From positions 96,403-160,402 of the forward strand of contig NZ_LMTZ01000086.1 in assembly GCF_001456025.1 (NCBI RefSeq): a DNA stretch of 64,000 nucleotides, given 5' to 3'. The notes under the pieces were generated by a model. That model worked only from the letters and a program-made list of their open reading frames with translations, was not told the DNA's origin and made no database searches. Positions within the stretch are counted from its first letter, which is position 1; the number at the start of each line of letters is the position of its first letter. This DNA is from Mastigocoleus testarum BC008. Its GTDB lineage: Bacteria > Cyanobacteriota > Cyanobacteriia > Cyanobacteriales > Nostocaceae. Both the position numbers and the translations under genes were made by a program. Positions 53,068 through 61,891 of this stretch are shown here, one piece after another.

Positions 53068-55599
53068 TTAAAGCAGAATAATTTTCCACATGCTAATTGC
53101 CATAATTAGGCTTGCTAAATGTTGCCAAATAAGTTTTCTCAAAGGTTGACGAGCAATTTTTTGCGTGAGTAAAAATGCTAGTAAGGTGGAAATAATTAGA
53201 GTAGAACCTTGTAGAAAGGCAATTACAGCCGGATGAGCAACTGCTACCGGTAATTGTGTTCCGTCTAAACCAAAAGTTGCTAAAGTAACCGGTAATATCC
53301 TTCCACCTTCTGATAAACCCAAATGTAAGTAATGGGCTAGATTTCCTCCCAAAACTAATGGAATATAGCCGTAAGCAAGTTTCATAAATGGTTGAACTTT
53401 GGTACGATTTTGCCAGCAATAAAGTTTCGTTAAACTATGTGCTAGTAAAGAAATAGCTATGGGAATAACTAAAGCTGATAGTGATAGAGCTAGATGCGCC
53501 CAAAAGTTATTTAAATTGATTTCTAAACCCAAATAAAACTGTAATTCTGGTAAGTGATGAAGATAAACCCCACCGAATAACAAAAATAACAATGCAACCT
53601 CGTAGTTATGGGGCACATGGGTTGTCCAAAGTTCAATACCAGGGGGACGCAAATTAAACTCTACAGAGCGGTGAGGACAGGCTTTAAGACAGGTCATACA
53701 CAGCACGCAGTTTCGATTATCTTCTAACTGGGCTGGATGGGAGTATACGGGACATCCATCGGTTTCCATCCCTTCTCCTTTTTCTGGTCCACCTTTATAG
53801 CACTGATAGGTAGTACATTCAGCCGAGCAAGTTCCCTGCTGTGCTCGCAGTTCTGTCATCGAGAGTTTGGCGAATAAACCATTCATTCCCCCAATGGGAC
53901 ATAAATACCGACACCAAAACCGCCGTTCAAAAATTGTGGAGAAAATCATTGCTCCGGCGGTAATTAATAGCAGCAAACAAGCAGAAAGATAGGCTGTATT
54001 AGTTAAATTCCAAATTTCTTCCCACAAAAAAATTAGTGCAAACAATCCAAATAAAAACCATCCACCCCATTTTTCTGCTTTTTGTCTAGGCCAAGATTTT
54101 AACTTTCTCGGGAATAACCATAAAGATATTTTTTGGGTAATTTCCCCATAAATCATAAATGGACAAACCGAACACCAAATCCGACCAACAAAGGGAAATA
54201 TTATCAGGGAAATAGTCCACCACCAAGCCCAAAACAGATTGAGAGCAAAATTTCGATCTCTGGTTTGTGGACCTAGAAACAGTACTAAGACCACAATGGC
54301 AAATATAGGAACTACAAAACCATAATTAATTCTGTCCGTCCACCAAGGACTACGCAAAAATCTTCTCAGCTTGGGGTAGGCGTTTAATAAATTGACTCGA
54401 AATCGCTTTTTCTTAGTATCGACTGACCAGAAAGTTTCTTCTGTCAGTTCCTGTGTTTCTCCGGCTTGAACTATAGCCCTTTCAACTAAATCTTGTAATT
54501 CTTTTAAGTTCCCGGGGAAATCATAGGACTGCAAACGCCGTAATGCTTCTGGAGTGACTTTCGGGCGAGGAATACTTTTATCGCGGGAATAAAGACTGAT
54601 GTAATACTTTACCTGTGCTTCGATGTCCGTTTTCCGGACTCGTAATGGTGGAACATTGATAGTTTGCTCAACACATTTTTGCAGATCTACTTGTCTTTTC
54701 TGCCCAATAATCAGAATGCGAGCCTTACTTGTACGAGGTTCAATTACATCTGCTTCAGAACGGCTAATAGGTTTATATTCACCTGTTCGCAGCCAGTTGT
54801 TTACCTTAGGGAAAAGTTGGGATGGTAATTCTTGAATATTGTTAAGAACCAAAGTTCCTTCACCAAGCCATTCTATTAGTCCTGGTTTACCCCCAAATCG
54901 ACCAAATAAATCTGCACCACTGGCTTGAAGAATAGCGCAGTTAACTTGAATTATGGGAGTACGGCGGTACTTAGAACTAAAGTGAATTAAAGCAGCGATA
55001 TTATCTTTTTCTAAACCAGGTTCTCCAAAAATCAATACAGAGGAACGCTCATTTGCAACTTCTTTAATTTCCTCTCGCAGTCGTTTTGCGTAGCGACTCG
55101 AACCTATAATTCCTCGCTGGGCTTTGGTTACTAAGTAAGGACGTAAAGCAATAGTACGTTCCTGCTCGTAACTTAAAACTGAAGCGAGCTGTGCTAGCTC
55201 AGTCACCAATAGACGGGAAATCGCTTGGGATGTCTCCGGAAATTGGTTAATTATTTGTCGAAATTTAGCAGCAGGGACAACCCAAAATTTACATTCACTT
55301 AAGGTTTTAACCCCACATGAAGCAGCTTCGTTTAAAAGTAATTCTTGAAGATTAATTACACTTCCAGGAAGTAAACTGCGCAGCTTACCAGGATTATTTG
55401 ACTCGCTGCAATCAGTTTCTAACCTACCTTCCAAGAGAATGTATAGCCCTTGGGGTACTTCACCTTCACTCACAATAACTTCATCGGCTTGGTAAGCTTG
55501 TGATTCCATCGCTTGAGCGATCGCATTCAGAGAATCTTCTTTAAGAATTCCTAAAGCCGTGCTTTCTTTTAGCCAGATAACTGAATCTGGAAACTTCAT
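53068..55599 (-). CDS. Fused cNMP-binding / sigma54-AAA-like / polyferredoxin membrane protein
   Basis: An 843-residue multidomain protein. Residues ~1-135 are a cyclic-nucleotide-binding barrel (GLYILLEGRLETD). Residues ~160-390 match the sigma54-activator AAA fold, but the ATP site is altered: Walker A-like GEPGLEK (192-198) lacks the usual Gly before Lys, Walker B-like LVLNNIQE (250-257) has Asn for Asp/Glu, and no GAFTGA loop is present between LFGRF and GEGTL. Residues ~420-560 and ~700-840 are membrane helices, with CSVCP (476-480), CRYLCPIGG and a two-cluster ferredoxin region (CVLCMTCLKACP) as in NapH/NosR. It suggests a redox-linked membrane sensor or electron carrier; cyanobacteria have no sigma-54. 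Function unknown. Confidence 0.9.
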   Translation of the reverse strand: MKFPDSVIWLKESTALGILKEDSLNAIAQAMESQAYQADEVIVSEGEVPQGLYILLEGRLETDCSESNNPGKLRSLLPGSVINLQELLLNEAASCGVKTLSECKFWVVPAAKFRQIINQFPETSQAISRLLVTELAQLASVLSYEQERTIALRPYLVTKAQRGIIGSSRYAKRLREEIKEVANERSSVLIFGEPGLEKDNIAALIHFSSKYRRTPIIQVNCAILQASGADLFGRFGGKPGLIEWLGEGTLVLNNIQELPSQLFPKVNNWLRTGEYKPISRSEADVIEPRTSKARILIIGQKRQVDLQKCVEQTINVPPLRVRKTDIEAQVKYYISLYSRDKSIPRPKVTPEALRRLQSYDFPGNLKELQDLVERAIVQAGETQELTEETFWSVDTKKKRFRVNLLNAYPKLRRFLRSPWWTDRINYGFVVPIFAIVVLVLFLGPQTRDRNFALNLFWAWWWTISLIIFPFVGRIWCSVCPFMIYGEITQKISLWLFPRKLKSWPRQKAEKWGGWFLFGLFALIFLWEEIWNLTNTAYLSACLLLLITAGAMIFSTIFERRFWCRYLCPIGGMNGLFAKLSMTELRAQQGTCSAECTTYQCYKGGPEKGEGMETDGCPVYSHPAQLEDNRNCVLCMTCLKACPHRSVEFNLRPPGIELWTTHVPHNYEVALLFLLFGGVYLHHLPELQFYLGLEINLNNFWAHLALSLSALVIPIAISLLAHSLTKLYCWQNRTKVQPFMKLAYGYIPLVLGGNLAHYLHLGLSEGGRILPVTLATFGLDGTQLPVAVAHPAVIAFLQGSTLIISTLLAFLLTQKIARQPLRKLIWQHLASLIMAISMWKIILL

Positions 55600-56095
55600 T
55601 ATACGTACTCAACACAGGCTGATACATGTAAGTAATTATCACTAAATACTGACACAAACCACAAGTTAAAACTTATCTTGCTAAAGATAGATTTTTGGAA
55701 ATTGGAAATTGGTAATTGGTAATTGCTAATGGGTAAAGGGTAATGGGTTAAAGATTACCTATTACCCTTTAACCTAAGATTGTCACAAATATATATATTT
55801 ACATTTATTAATCAATTACAAATCATATAGATTGTGAATGATTGAGTAAAGAGTTTTTTTTTTGCAAAATCGATCCGATCAATTCCTTATTACATAACTC
55901 TTGGACGATATACAACTGGGTACTTCAGGTAAACAATTTTATAAAATGTCTAGCTGGATACTGGAATTTATCGCTAATAGCGACTAAGCTTTTACCTTCA
56001 ATGAGTAGTAATCACTAATCAGTCATGAGTAATAACTAAATCTTCCCCTTGAGGGGTACAATAAATGCCGATTGTCTTCCAAATTTGAAAGCTTC
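55600..56095. repeat. Divergent intergenic region with STRR hairpin
   Basis: At about 55695-55780 a TTGGTAATTGGTAATTG/GGGTAAAGGGTAATGGG array folds back on itself: GGTTAAAG faces CTTTAACC and GGGTAAT faces ATTACCC. The rest is AT-rich with an A/T-rich block near 55857. It must contain the promoters for efp and for the fused polyferredoxin gene. Confidence 0.55.
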
Positions 56096-56653
56096 ATGAT
56101 CTCGAGTAATGATTTTAGACCCGGTGTATCGATTGTGTTAGATGGGTCTGTTTGGCGGGTGGTAGAATTCCTCCACGTCAAACCAGGAAAAGGTTCTGCC
56201 TTTGTTAGGACAAAACTAAAAAGTGTGCAAACTGGGAGCGTTGTTGAAAGAACATTTCGTGCTGGGGAAACTGTACCCCAAGCAACTTTAGAAAAAAGCA
56301 CCATGCAACATACTTACAAGGATGGCGATGATTACGTCTTCATGGATATGGAGACCTATGAAGAAAATCGCTTGACTGATTCTCAAATTGGCACGGGAGT
56401 CAAGTACCTGAAAGAAGGTATGGAAGTGAACGTCGTCAGCTGGGATTCACAAGTATTGGAAGTAGAATTACCAAATGCGGTGGCTCTAGAAGTCACGCAA
56501 ACTGACCCAGGAATTAAGGGCGACACTGCTACTGGTGGAACCAAACCGGCAACTCTAGAAACTGGAGCAACAGTAATGGTTCCTCTATTTATCTCTCAAG
56601 GAGAACGTATTCGTATTGATACTCGTGATGATAAATACTTAGGCAGGGAATAA
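56096..56653 (+). CDS. efp: Translation elongation factor P
   Basis: A 185-residue, three-domain ribosomal rescue factor that relieves stalling at polyproline. The ATG at 56096 gives the standard start MISSNDFRPGVSIVLDG; an upstream ATG (56072) would add eight unrelated residues. The loop KPGKGSAF carries the Lys that is modified in some bacteria. The C-terminal signature GDTATGGTKPATLETGATVMV is present. It precedes accB on the same strand, an order widely conserved in bacteria, though here 561 bp of repeat-containing sequence separates them. Confidence 0.97.
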   Translation: MISSNDFRPGVSIVLDGSVWRVVEFLHVKPGKGSAFVRTKLKSVQTGSVVERTFRAGETVPQATLEKSTMQHTYKDGDDYVFMDMETYEENRLTDSQIGTGVKYLKEGMEVNVVSWDSQVLEVELPNAVALEVTQTDPGIKGDTATGGTKPATLETGATVMVPLFISQGERIRIDTRDDKYLGRE

Positions 56654-57214
56654 CATAAATCTTAATTAAGATATGTGCTCTCAATTCTCCTGGCAGTCAG
56701 GATTTGTGACATCAGGACAGGGTGCGATTTATCCGTACGCAAAACTGTTATACAGCGGTTTTGCCGCAGATAAAAAGAGATTGAAATTTCTTGATTGCGA
56801 GCAAGCTATAGCAGAATTGTGCGAGTGAGACGCGCCCCACTGCGCTCAATGCGTAGCTATAAATGCGTAGCTATACAGTAAAAACTTCCAGGAGTAAAAC
56901 TTTCAGGAGTAAACTTCCAAGAGTTAAGACTTGTAGGGGTTAGTAAAGGGCGTACAAACCTCTAGCAAGAAAACAACATACCTCGTTTATGTTACCTGTC
57001 AATCAGAGTCTGTGGCGTCGGCAGAGTCTTTGATGTGACCTGTCTGATTGTCGAACTTTATCTCATTGACTCACAATCCGTTATAATCTCCTGCTGTAAT
57101 TTCGCGTCCTTGGGATGCTCATATCTAAACCAAGTTTATTTCCCTGTTTTGGAAATATTTTTCTTGAAATATAAACCTATCTAAAACTAAACAATTATTG
57201 AGGTATTAAAACCT
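56654..57214. repeat. Repeat-bearing gap between efp and accB
   Basis: Four 14-15-bp units of the type AAAACTTCCAGGAGT lie at 56881-56940. A partial copy of the dispersed ~80-bp repeat (TTTATCTCATTGACTCACAATCCG) lies at about 57056-57079. A GC-rich patch (ACGCGCCCCACTGCGC) is near 56829. No gene is present. Confidence 0.6.
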
Positions 57215-57766
57215 GTGCCATTGGACTTTAATGAAATTCGCCAGTTGTTGGTAACTATTGCACAAACAGATATTGCAGAAGTAACCCTAAAAAGTAACGA
57301 TTTTGAAATTGCTGTTCGTAAGGCTGTTAGTTTTAACGAGCGAGTGTTATCTGTAGAACAAATTTCCTCTGCTAGTGAGGTAAACTCAGGATTAACATCA
57401 GTCTCATCTAACACATCTAGCTTACAATCAACAGTAACTACAGATTCACTCAACGATCGCAGTCAAGACAATTATGCTACTAGTAGTACGCAAGCCAATA
57501 CTAATTCTAGTGTCATTGACCAAAGATTAGTTGAGGTTACTTCTCCAATGGTCGGAACTTTCTATCGTGCTCCGGCTCCAGGAGAAGCTGCATTTGTAGA
57601 AATCGGTGACCGAATCCGTAGTAATCAGACGGTGTGTATTATCGAAGCCATGAAATTAATGAATGAAATTGAAGCAGAAACATCGGGACAAGTCATGGAA
57701 ATACTCGTCCAAAATGGAGAACCTGTCGAATATGGTCAACCTTTGATGCGAATTAATCCAGATTAG
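57215..57766 (+). CDS. accB: Biotin carboxyl carrier protein of acetyl-CoA carboxylase
   Basis: A 183-residue subunit of acetyl-CoA carboxylase, carrying biotin between the carboxylase and transferase in fatty acid synthesis. The biotinyl-lysine motif is EAMKLMNEIEAE near the C-terminus, in the GTFYRAPAPGEAAFVEIGDR lipoyl-like domain. A Ser/Thr/Asn-rich linker (~50-100) separates it from the N-terminal part. The start is GTG at 57215 (MPLDFNEIRQLL), with GAGG at 57200-57203. Gene order efp-accB is conserved. Confidence 0.97.
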   Translation: MPLDFNEIRQLLVTIAQTDIAEVTLKSNDFEIAVRKAVSFNERVLSVEQISSASEVNSGLTSVSSNTSSLQSTVTTDSLNDRSQDNYATSSTQANTNSSVIDQRLVEVTSPMVGTFYRAPAPGEAAFVEIGDRIRSNQTVCIIEAMKLMNEIEAETSGQVMEILVQNGEPVEYGQPLMRINPD

Positions 57767-57828
57767 GTATTAATCTATATAACGGACATGTCATTGTAAA
57801 ATTTGTTAGTTCTTGCGGGTCAATTCTG

Positions 57829-58173
57829 ATGAAACAAGTATTGCCTGTACCCTCTGAAGTCGTGCAACAAGTGGCTGAATACTTCAGCCTACTCAGCGAA
57901 CCAATGCGTCTACGATTGTTGCATCTACTACGGGACGAAGAAAAAAACGTCCAAGAGTTAGTAGATGCAACACAAACTTCTCAGGCTAATGTATCAAAAC
58001 ACCTGAAAGTTATGTGGCAAGCGGGTATTCTGAGTCGACGCAGTGAAGGTACTTGTGCCTATTACAGTGTTGAAGACCAGATGATTTTTGAATTGTGTAA
58101 TCGGGTTTGCGATCGCCTTGCAACAAGGTTAGAACAACAAGCCCGTAACTTTCGTGTATTGAACACTAAGTAA
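57829..58173 (+). CDS. ArsR/SmtB-family transcriptional regulator
   Basis: A 114-residue winged-helix repressor: the core LSEPMRLRLLHLLRDEEKNV, recognition helix QTSQANVSKHLKVMWQAGIL, and wing RSEGTCAYYSVED. The usual alpha-3 metal box ELCVCD is replaced by ELVDAT, so it is not an arsenic/cadmium sensor of the classic type. Two cysteines in ELCNRVCDRL near the C-terminus could be a redox or persulfide switch (inference). It is 62 bp downstream of accB on the same strand and may be cotranscribed. No target is obvious. Confidence 0.9.
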   Translation: MKQVLPVPSEVVQQVAEYFSLLSEPMRLRLLHLLRDEEKNVQELVDATQTSQANVSKHLKVMWQAGILSRRSEGTCAYYSVEDQMIFELCNRVCDRLATRLEQQARNFRVLNTK

Positions 58174-58289
58174 TCATCGAAATATGAATCGATTGTGTCT
58201 ACACATTCAAAGTCTCAAATATAACCATGGACTGTTGACAGATAACGGTTCTATCTCGGTCAAATAAGCTTCAGGTAAATAAACCTGAA

Positions 58290-58880
58290 TCAAAGTTCAA
58301 AATTTTGATTAAAGCTCTCGCGAGTTAGTGGTTGGTTTAAAACTAAACCTTCACCACCTAAAACTTCGAGTGGCTTACCATTCACCTCGATGTACACCTT
58401 TGCCTTGGAATTTAAACTTGTGGCAGTGTATATTACCTGTCCTAAGCGACCAGTCATAGAGGTACTACCACCACCACTAGTAAATTCTTCAGATAAATTA
58501 ATGCGTACTGCATCAGATTCCACCTTAATACCCAACAATTGTGTTCCCTGGGGTATGGTGGTCGATCCAGTGCCTTCTGTTGGGCCTGCGAGTAACTGTT
58601 TAAAAGCTGTTTGTAATACTTTATTTGGCTCACCATCAGATTTAACTTGAATTGGTTGAGATTCAAGCTTTAAATTTGTACCAGCATTCTCAAGCCAATA
58701 TACGCTGACTTTTTGATTTTTAAGCTGTTCGCGACCAGGTGGTTCGGGGGTTGGATTTGTATTTGAAGTCAACCAAGCTACACCACCACCTACCGTTACA
58801 ACAGCAGCGGAGACAGCTGCAATTACAGCAGAAGAGATACCTTTAGATTTTTGTTGTTCTTTCATTTCCAAATTATCCAT
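58290..58880 (-). CDS. GerMN-domain membrane-anchored protein
   Basis: A 196-residue protein with an N-terminal anchor helix (about 18-38, AVIAAVSAAVVTVGGGVAWL), a Pro/Thr linker and a GerMN domain: VSVYWLENAG, then FKQLLAGPTEGTGSTTIPQG and VRINLSEEFTSGGGS. In cyanobacteria these proteins sit in the periplasm, and their role is unknown outside spore formers. The next gene downstream on the same strand is accB's neighbour on the other strand; the DUF2993 gene lies 58 bp upstream and may be in the same transcript. Confidence 0.9.
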   Translation of the reverse strand: MDNLEMKEQQKSKGISSAVIAAVSAAVVTVGGGVAWLTSNTNPTPEPPGREQLKNQKVSVYWLENAGTNLKLESQPIQVKSDGEPNKVLQTAFKQLLAGPTEGTGSTTIPQGTQLLGIKVESDAVRINLSEEFTSGGGSTSMTGRLGQVIYTATSLNSKAKVYIEVNGKPLEVLGGEGLVLNQPLTRESFNQNFEL

Positions 58881-58938
58881 CAGGGCTGAGAAAGTCTTTA
58901 CATTGTGAGGAGAAATTAGGTAGATGAAAAGACAAGAC

Positions 58939-59745
58939 CTATGAGCTCAGTTCTTTTAAAAATTTAGAAGAAGGCTCTATCTTTATAAATGCTGCAATTT
59001 CAATTGCTGCCGGTTTTATATTCAATTTTAGAATCCGCAATTGTATTCCTTCACTTTCTAAATTACCTAAATCCAATTGTTCATTTAAATTATCTACAAT
59101 TTGATTTATTAATTTTTCCGGTGCTTTTTCTTGGTTTAATTCTACAGTCGGATTCACCAATTGAATCTGCCTACCTGCGATTACATTTAGTCCTGATTCC
59201 ACCCGGATATTTAGAGGCTTACCGTTCCCTTCCTGCTTTAATTTTAGCTGGAAACGCAAGCGGTTTTCTAAAATTTTGATTTGAGGATTAGCTAAGTTAT
59301 ATACATCTGATGAAGAATTATTAGATGAAGATACCGAAACAAGATTAAACTTCTTCAAACGATTTAAAAAATCCGGTGATTCTAATAATTTATTGACATC
59401 TTGTTGAGTTAAAACTAAACGTACCCCCATCTGTAAAGGTTTTTTTAACGGAAGTCTTTTTTGTCCCCGAGCATGAATATCTAATTCAATCGGGTCGGTT
59501 TCTAAATCTAACTGTGAAATATGGATGTTTTGATTTTTTAAAAGCAAAGAACGTCCTGCAATTCTGACTTTTTCTACCCGACCTTGTAGTAATTGGTGTG
59601 TGGGAACGTTATCAACTCTGACTTGGAGTTCTTGTGCTGTTTTCAGTCGGGAACGAATAGCTTTTTCTGCTGTTCGATCTACTAATAACCCCGCAGGAGT
59701 AATAAAACCTAACAAGCCGGATAGAAAAATTGTCAGTAATTCCAT
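58939..59745 (-). CDS. DUF2993 (LmeA-like) lipid-binding protein
   Basis: A 268-residue protein of the DUF2993 family, whose mycobacterial member LmeA binds phospholipid and affects cell-envelope lipids. The signal-like N-terminus LLTIFLSGLLGFITPAGLLV is followed by the family pattern RTAEKAIRSRLKTAQELQVR, GRVEKVRIAGRSLLLKN, and QLDLETDPIELDIHARGQKR. It probably faces the periplasm or thylakoid lumen. It lies upstream of the GerMN gene with 58 bp between them, which suggests an operon. Function in cyanobacteria is not established. Confidence 0.9.
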   Translation of the reverse strand: MELLTIFLSGLLGFITPAGLLVDRTAEKAIRSRLKTAQELQVRVDNVPTHQLLQGRVEKVRIAGRSLLLKNQNIHISQLDLETDPIELDIHARGQKRLPLKKPLQMGVRLVLTQQDVNKLLESPDFLNRLKKFNLVSVSSSNNSSSDVYNLANPQIKILENRLRFQLKLKQEGNGKPLNIRVESGLNVIAGRQIQLVNPTVELNQEKAPEKLINQIVDNLNEQLDLGNLESEGIQLRILKLNIKPAAIEIAAFIKIEPSSKFLKELSS

Positions 59746-59754
59746 TTTTCAGTT

Positions 59755-59891
59755 ATCAGTTACCAGTTACCAGTTACCAGTTTATGGCTAGCGCCAAGAC
59801 TTTACAGACCACATTTGACTGTTAACTGTTATTTAATTACTGTCTACTGTTCTCTGTTCCCTGTTCCCTGTTCCCTGATAATTGTTCTCTG
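59755..59891. repeat. STRR heptamer arrays next to proS
   Basis: AGTTACCAGTTACCAGTTACC repeats occur at about 59760-59781, and CTGTTCCCTGTTCCCTGTTC at about 59851-59875, two different heptamer families within one 146-bp gap between proS and the DUF2993 gene. Confidence 0.75.
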
Positions 59892-61703
59892 TTAACTGTC
59901 AACTGATTTAATCTGCTCCCCTAATTTAGATACAACTTCATCAATGGGAATTTCGTGTGTTTTACGGGTTTTACGTTCAACTAATTCTACTTTCCCATTC
60001 TCGATCGCTCTACCTGTAACAATGCGATAGGGGATACCAATTAAATCGGCGTCTTTAAATTTCACACCTCCGCGTTCGTTGCGATCGTCGAGTAAGGTTT
60101 CAATTCCGGCTTGGTTGAGTTGCGCGTAAAGTTTTTCGCCGATTTCTACCTGTTGGGCATTTTTGATATTAGGAATTGTCACAATAACTTGGTAGGGAGC
60201 AATTTCTACCGGCCAAATAATTCCATTATCATCATAGGATTGCTCTACTGCTGCTTGGGCTAAACGGGAAACGCCAACCCCATAACATCCCATGAATAAG
60301 GGTTGATCTTTACCTTGCTCGCTGGTGTAGGTTGCACCCATTGCTTCAGAGTACTTTGTTCCTAATTGGAAAATATGACCGGCTTCGATTCCCCGAGCAG
60401 ATTGGAGTGTTTGTGTGGGGTCATGAATCGCGCGATCGCCAATTTTTGCTGTGCGTACATCAACGATAATTTCTGGTAATTGGAATTGGTCGCCCCAATT
60501 AGCACCAACTACGTGATAATTCCCTTCATTTGCACCGGTGACAAAATTCTTTAAGTCTATAGTTGTTTTATCTACAAAGTGTAAAAACTTTCCTACTATC
60601 TTTTCATTAGAACCAGATTTAATATAATCATCACTAATATCGGGTGCGATGTAACCTAAAGGTAAGGGTTTAGCTGTCCACTTTGATTGAGCTTCACTAC
60701 TAGGTACATCTAAAGCAATAATACTGTTCGCACCGTAGTTAGGAGCTAATCTTGTTAATTCATTTTGTAATTTAACATCGTTAACTTCTTGATCGCCCCG
60801 AATACTGACGATTACCAGGACAGTGGTACCGTTGTCATAAACTGTTTGGTAAAGAACATTTTTAACTATACTGGTTGGAGAACATTTGAGGAATTTACAA
60901 AGCTTCTCAATTGTTTCTGTTCCTGGTGTTTCTTTTTTTTCGTAGCTGCTAAAGGGAGAAGTTTCAGCATCGGGAGGTAAAGAAACAGCTTTTTCCACAT
61001 TCGCGGCATATTTACCATCTTCAGTGTAAAGGACCTCATCTTCCCCTGCTTCCGCCAAAACCATAAATTCTGTGGAACCAGAACCACCGATCGCACCGGA
61101 ATCAGCTTCCACTGCTCGAAAAGTCAAACCACAGCGTCGCAGCATATTGCTGTAGGCTTGGTACATATCCTCATAAGTTTCTTTCAGACTTTCTTCATCA
61201 GCATGGAAAGAATAACCATCTTTCATAATAAATTCCCGACCGCGCATTAAACCAAAGCGGGGACGAATTTCATCGCGGAATTTTGTTTGAATTTGATATA
61301 AATGTACCGGTAGTTGACGGTAGGAACGAATCATATCCCGCGCTACCGTTGTAATTACTTCTTCATGGGTGGGACCAAGCGCCAAGTTTTGCTCCCGTCG
61401 GTCGGTAAGGGAAAACATAATTCCCTCAGCTTTCGTATACGTATCCCAACGTCCGGATTCTTTCCACAGTTCTGCCGGTTGGAGCTGGGGTAACAGACAT
61501 TCTTGTGCGCCAGTAGCATTCATTTCTTCGCGCACGATTTGGGAGATTTTTTGCAGAACTCGCCACATTAGGGGAAGATACGCGTATACACCGCTACCTA
61601 TACGACGAATGTAACCAGCACGCAAAAGTAGTTTGTGACTGGGTATTTCGGCATCTGCCGGATCGTCCCTGAGGGTAAGGAATAACATTTGTGACAGTTT
61701 CAT
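59892..61703 (-). CDS. proS: Prolyl-tRNA synthetase (bacterial type, with editing insert)
   Basis: A 603-residue class II synthetase. Motif 1 lies around GSGVYAYLPLMWRVLQKI, motif 2 is FRDEIRPRFGLMRGREFIMK, and motif 3 with GCYGVGVSRLAQAAVEQSYD completes the site. The editing (INS) domain at about 230-400 includes TSIVKNVLYQTVYDNGTTVL and SIRGDQEVNDVKLQNELT. The C-terminal anticodon domain starts at about 505. It has the bacterial (type P) length and order. ATG 61703 (MKLSQMLFLTLRDDPADAEI) is the standard start. Confidence 0.98.
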   Translation of the reverse strand: MKLSQMLFLTLRDDPADAEIPSHKLLLRAGYIRRIGSGVYAYLPLMWRVLQKISQIVREEMNATGAQECLLPQLQPAELWKESGRWDTYTKAEGIMFSLTDRREQNLALGPTHEEVITTVARDMIRSYRQLPVHLYQIQTKFRDEIRPRFGLMRGREFIMKDGYSFHADEESLKETYEDMYQAYSNMLRRCGLTFRAVEADSGAIGGSGSTEFMVLAEAGEDEVLYTEDGKYAANVEKAVSLPPDAETSPFSSYEKKETPGTETIEKLCKFLKCSPTSIVKNVLYQTVYDNGTTVLVIVSIRGDQEVNDVKLQNELTRLAPNYGANSIIALDVPSSEAQSKWTAKPLPLGYIAPDISDDYIKSGSNEKIVGKFLHFVDKTTIDLKNFVTGANEGNYHVVGANWGDQFQLPEIIVDVRTAKIGDRAIHDPTQTLQSARGIEAGHIFQLGTKYSEAMGATYTSEQGKDQPLFMGCYGVGVSRLAQAAVEQSYDDNGIIWPVEIAPYQVIVTIPNIKNAQQVEIGEKLYAQLNQAGIETLLDDRNERGGVKFKDADLIGIPYRIVTGRAIENGKVELVERKTRKTHEIPIDEVVSKLGEQIKSVDS

Positions 61704-61776
61704 TTTCTCTTTCCTTTAATTAAAATTAGATAATTTTTAGATAATGTTTAGCTTATCTAAAAGTCAAAATTGTCCG

Positions 61777-61881
61777 TTTGCAGTTGCACTATTTACAAGT
61801 TCGCTGTTTGAAATTTCCCTATTTGTAGTTCTACTTTTTGCAGTCCCACTTTTTACAGTTCCATTTTTTATAACTTTAGGA
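61777..61881. repeat. Tandem array, seven copies of a 15-bp unit
   Basis: Seven 15-mers of the type TTTGCAGTTGCACTA, TTTACAGTTCCATTT can be cut gap-free from 61777 to 61881. They begin with TTT and carry an AGTT or similar core. The last unit ends in TTTAGGA, the ribosome site of the acyltransferase gene, so the array occupies its leader. Confidence 0.8.
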
Positions 61882-61891
61882 GAAAACTATT

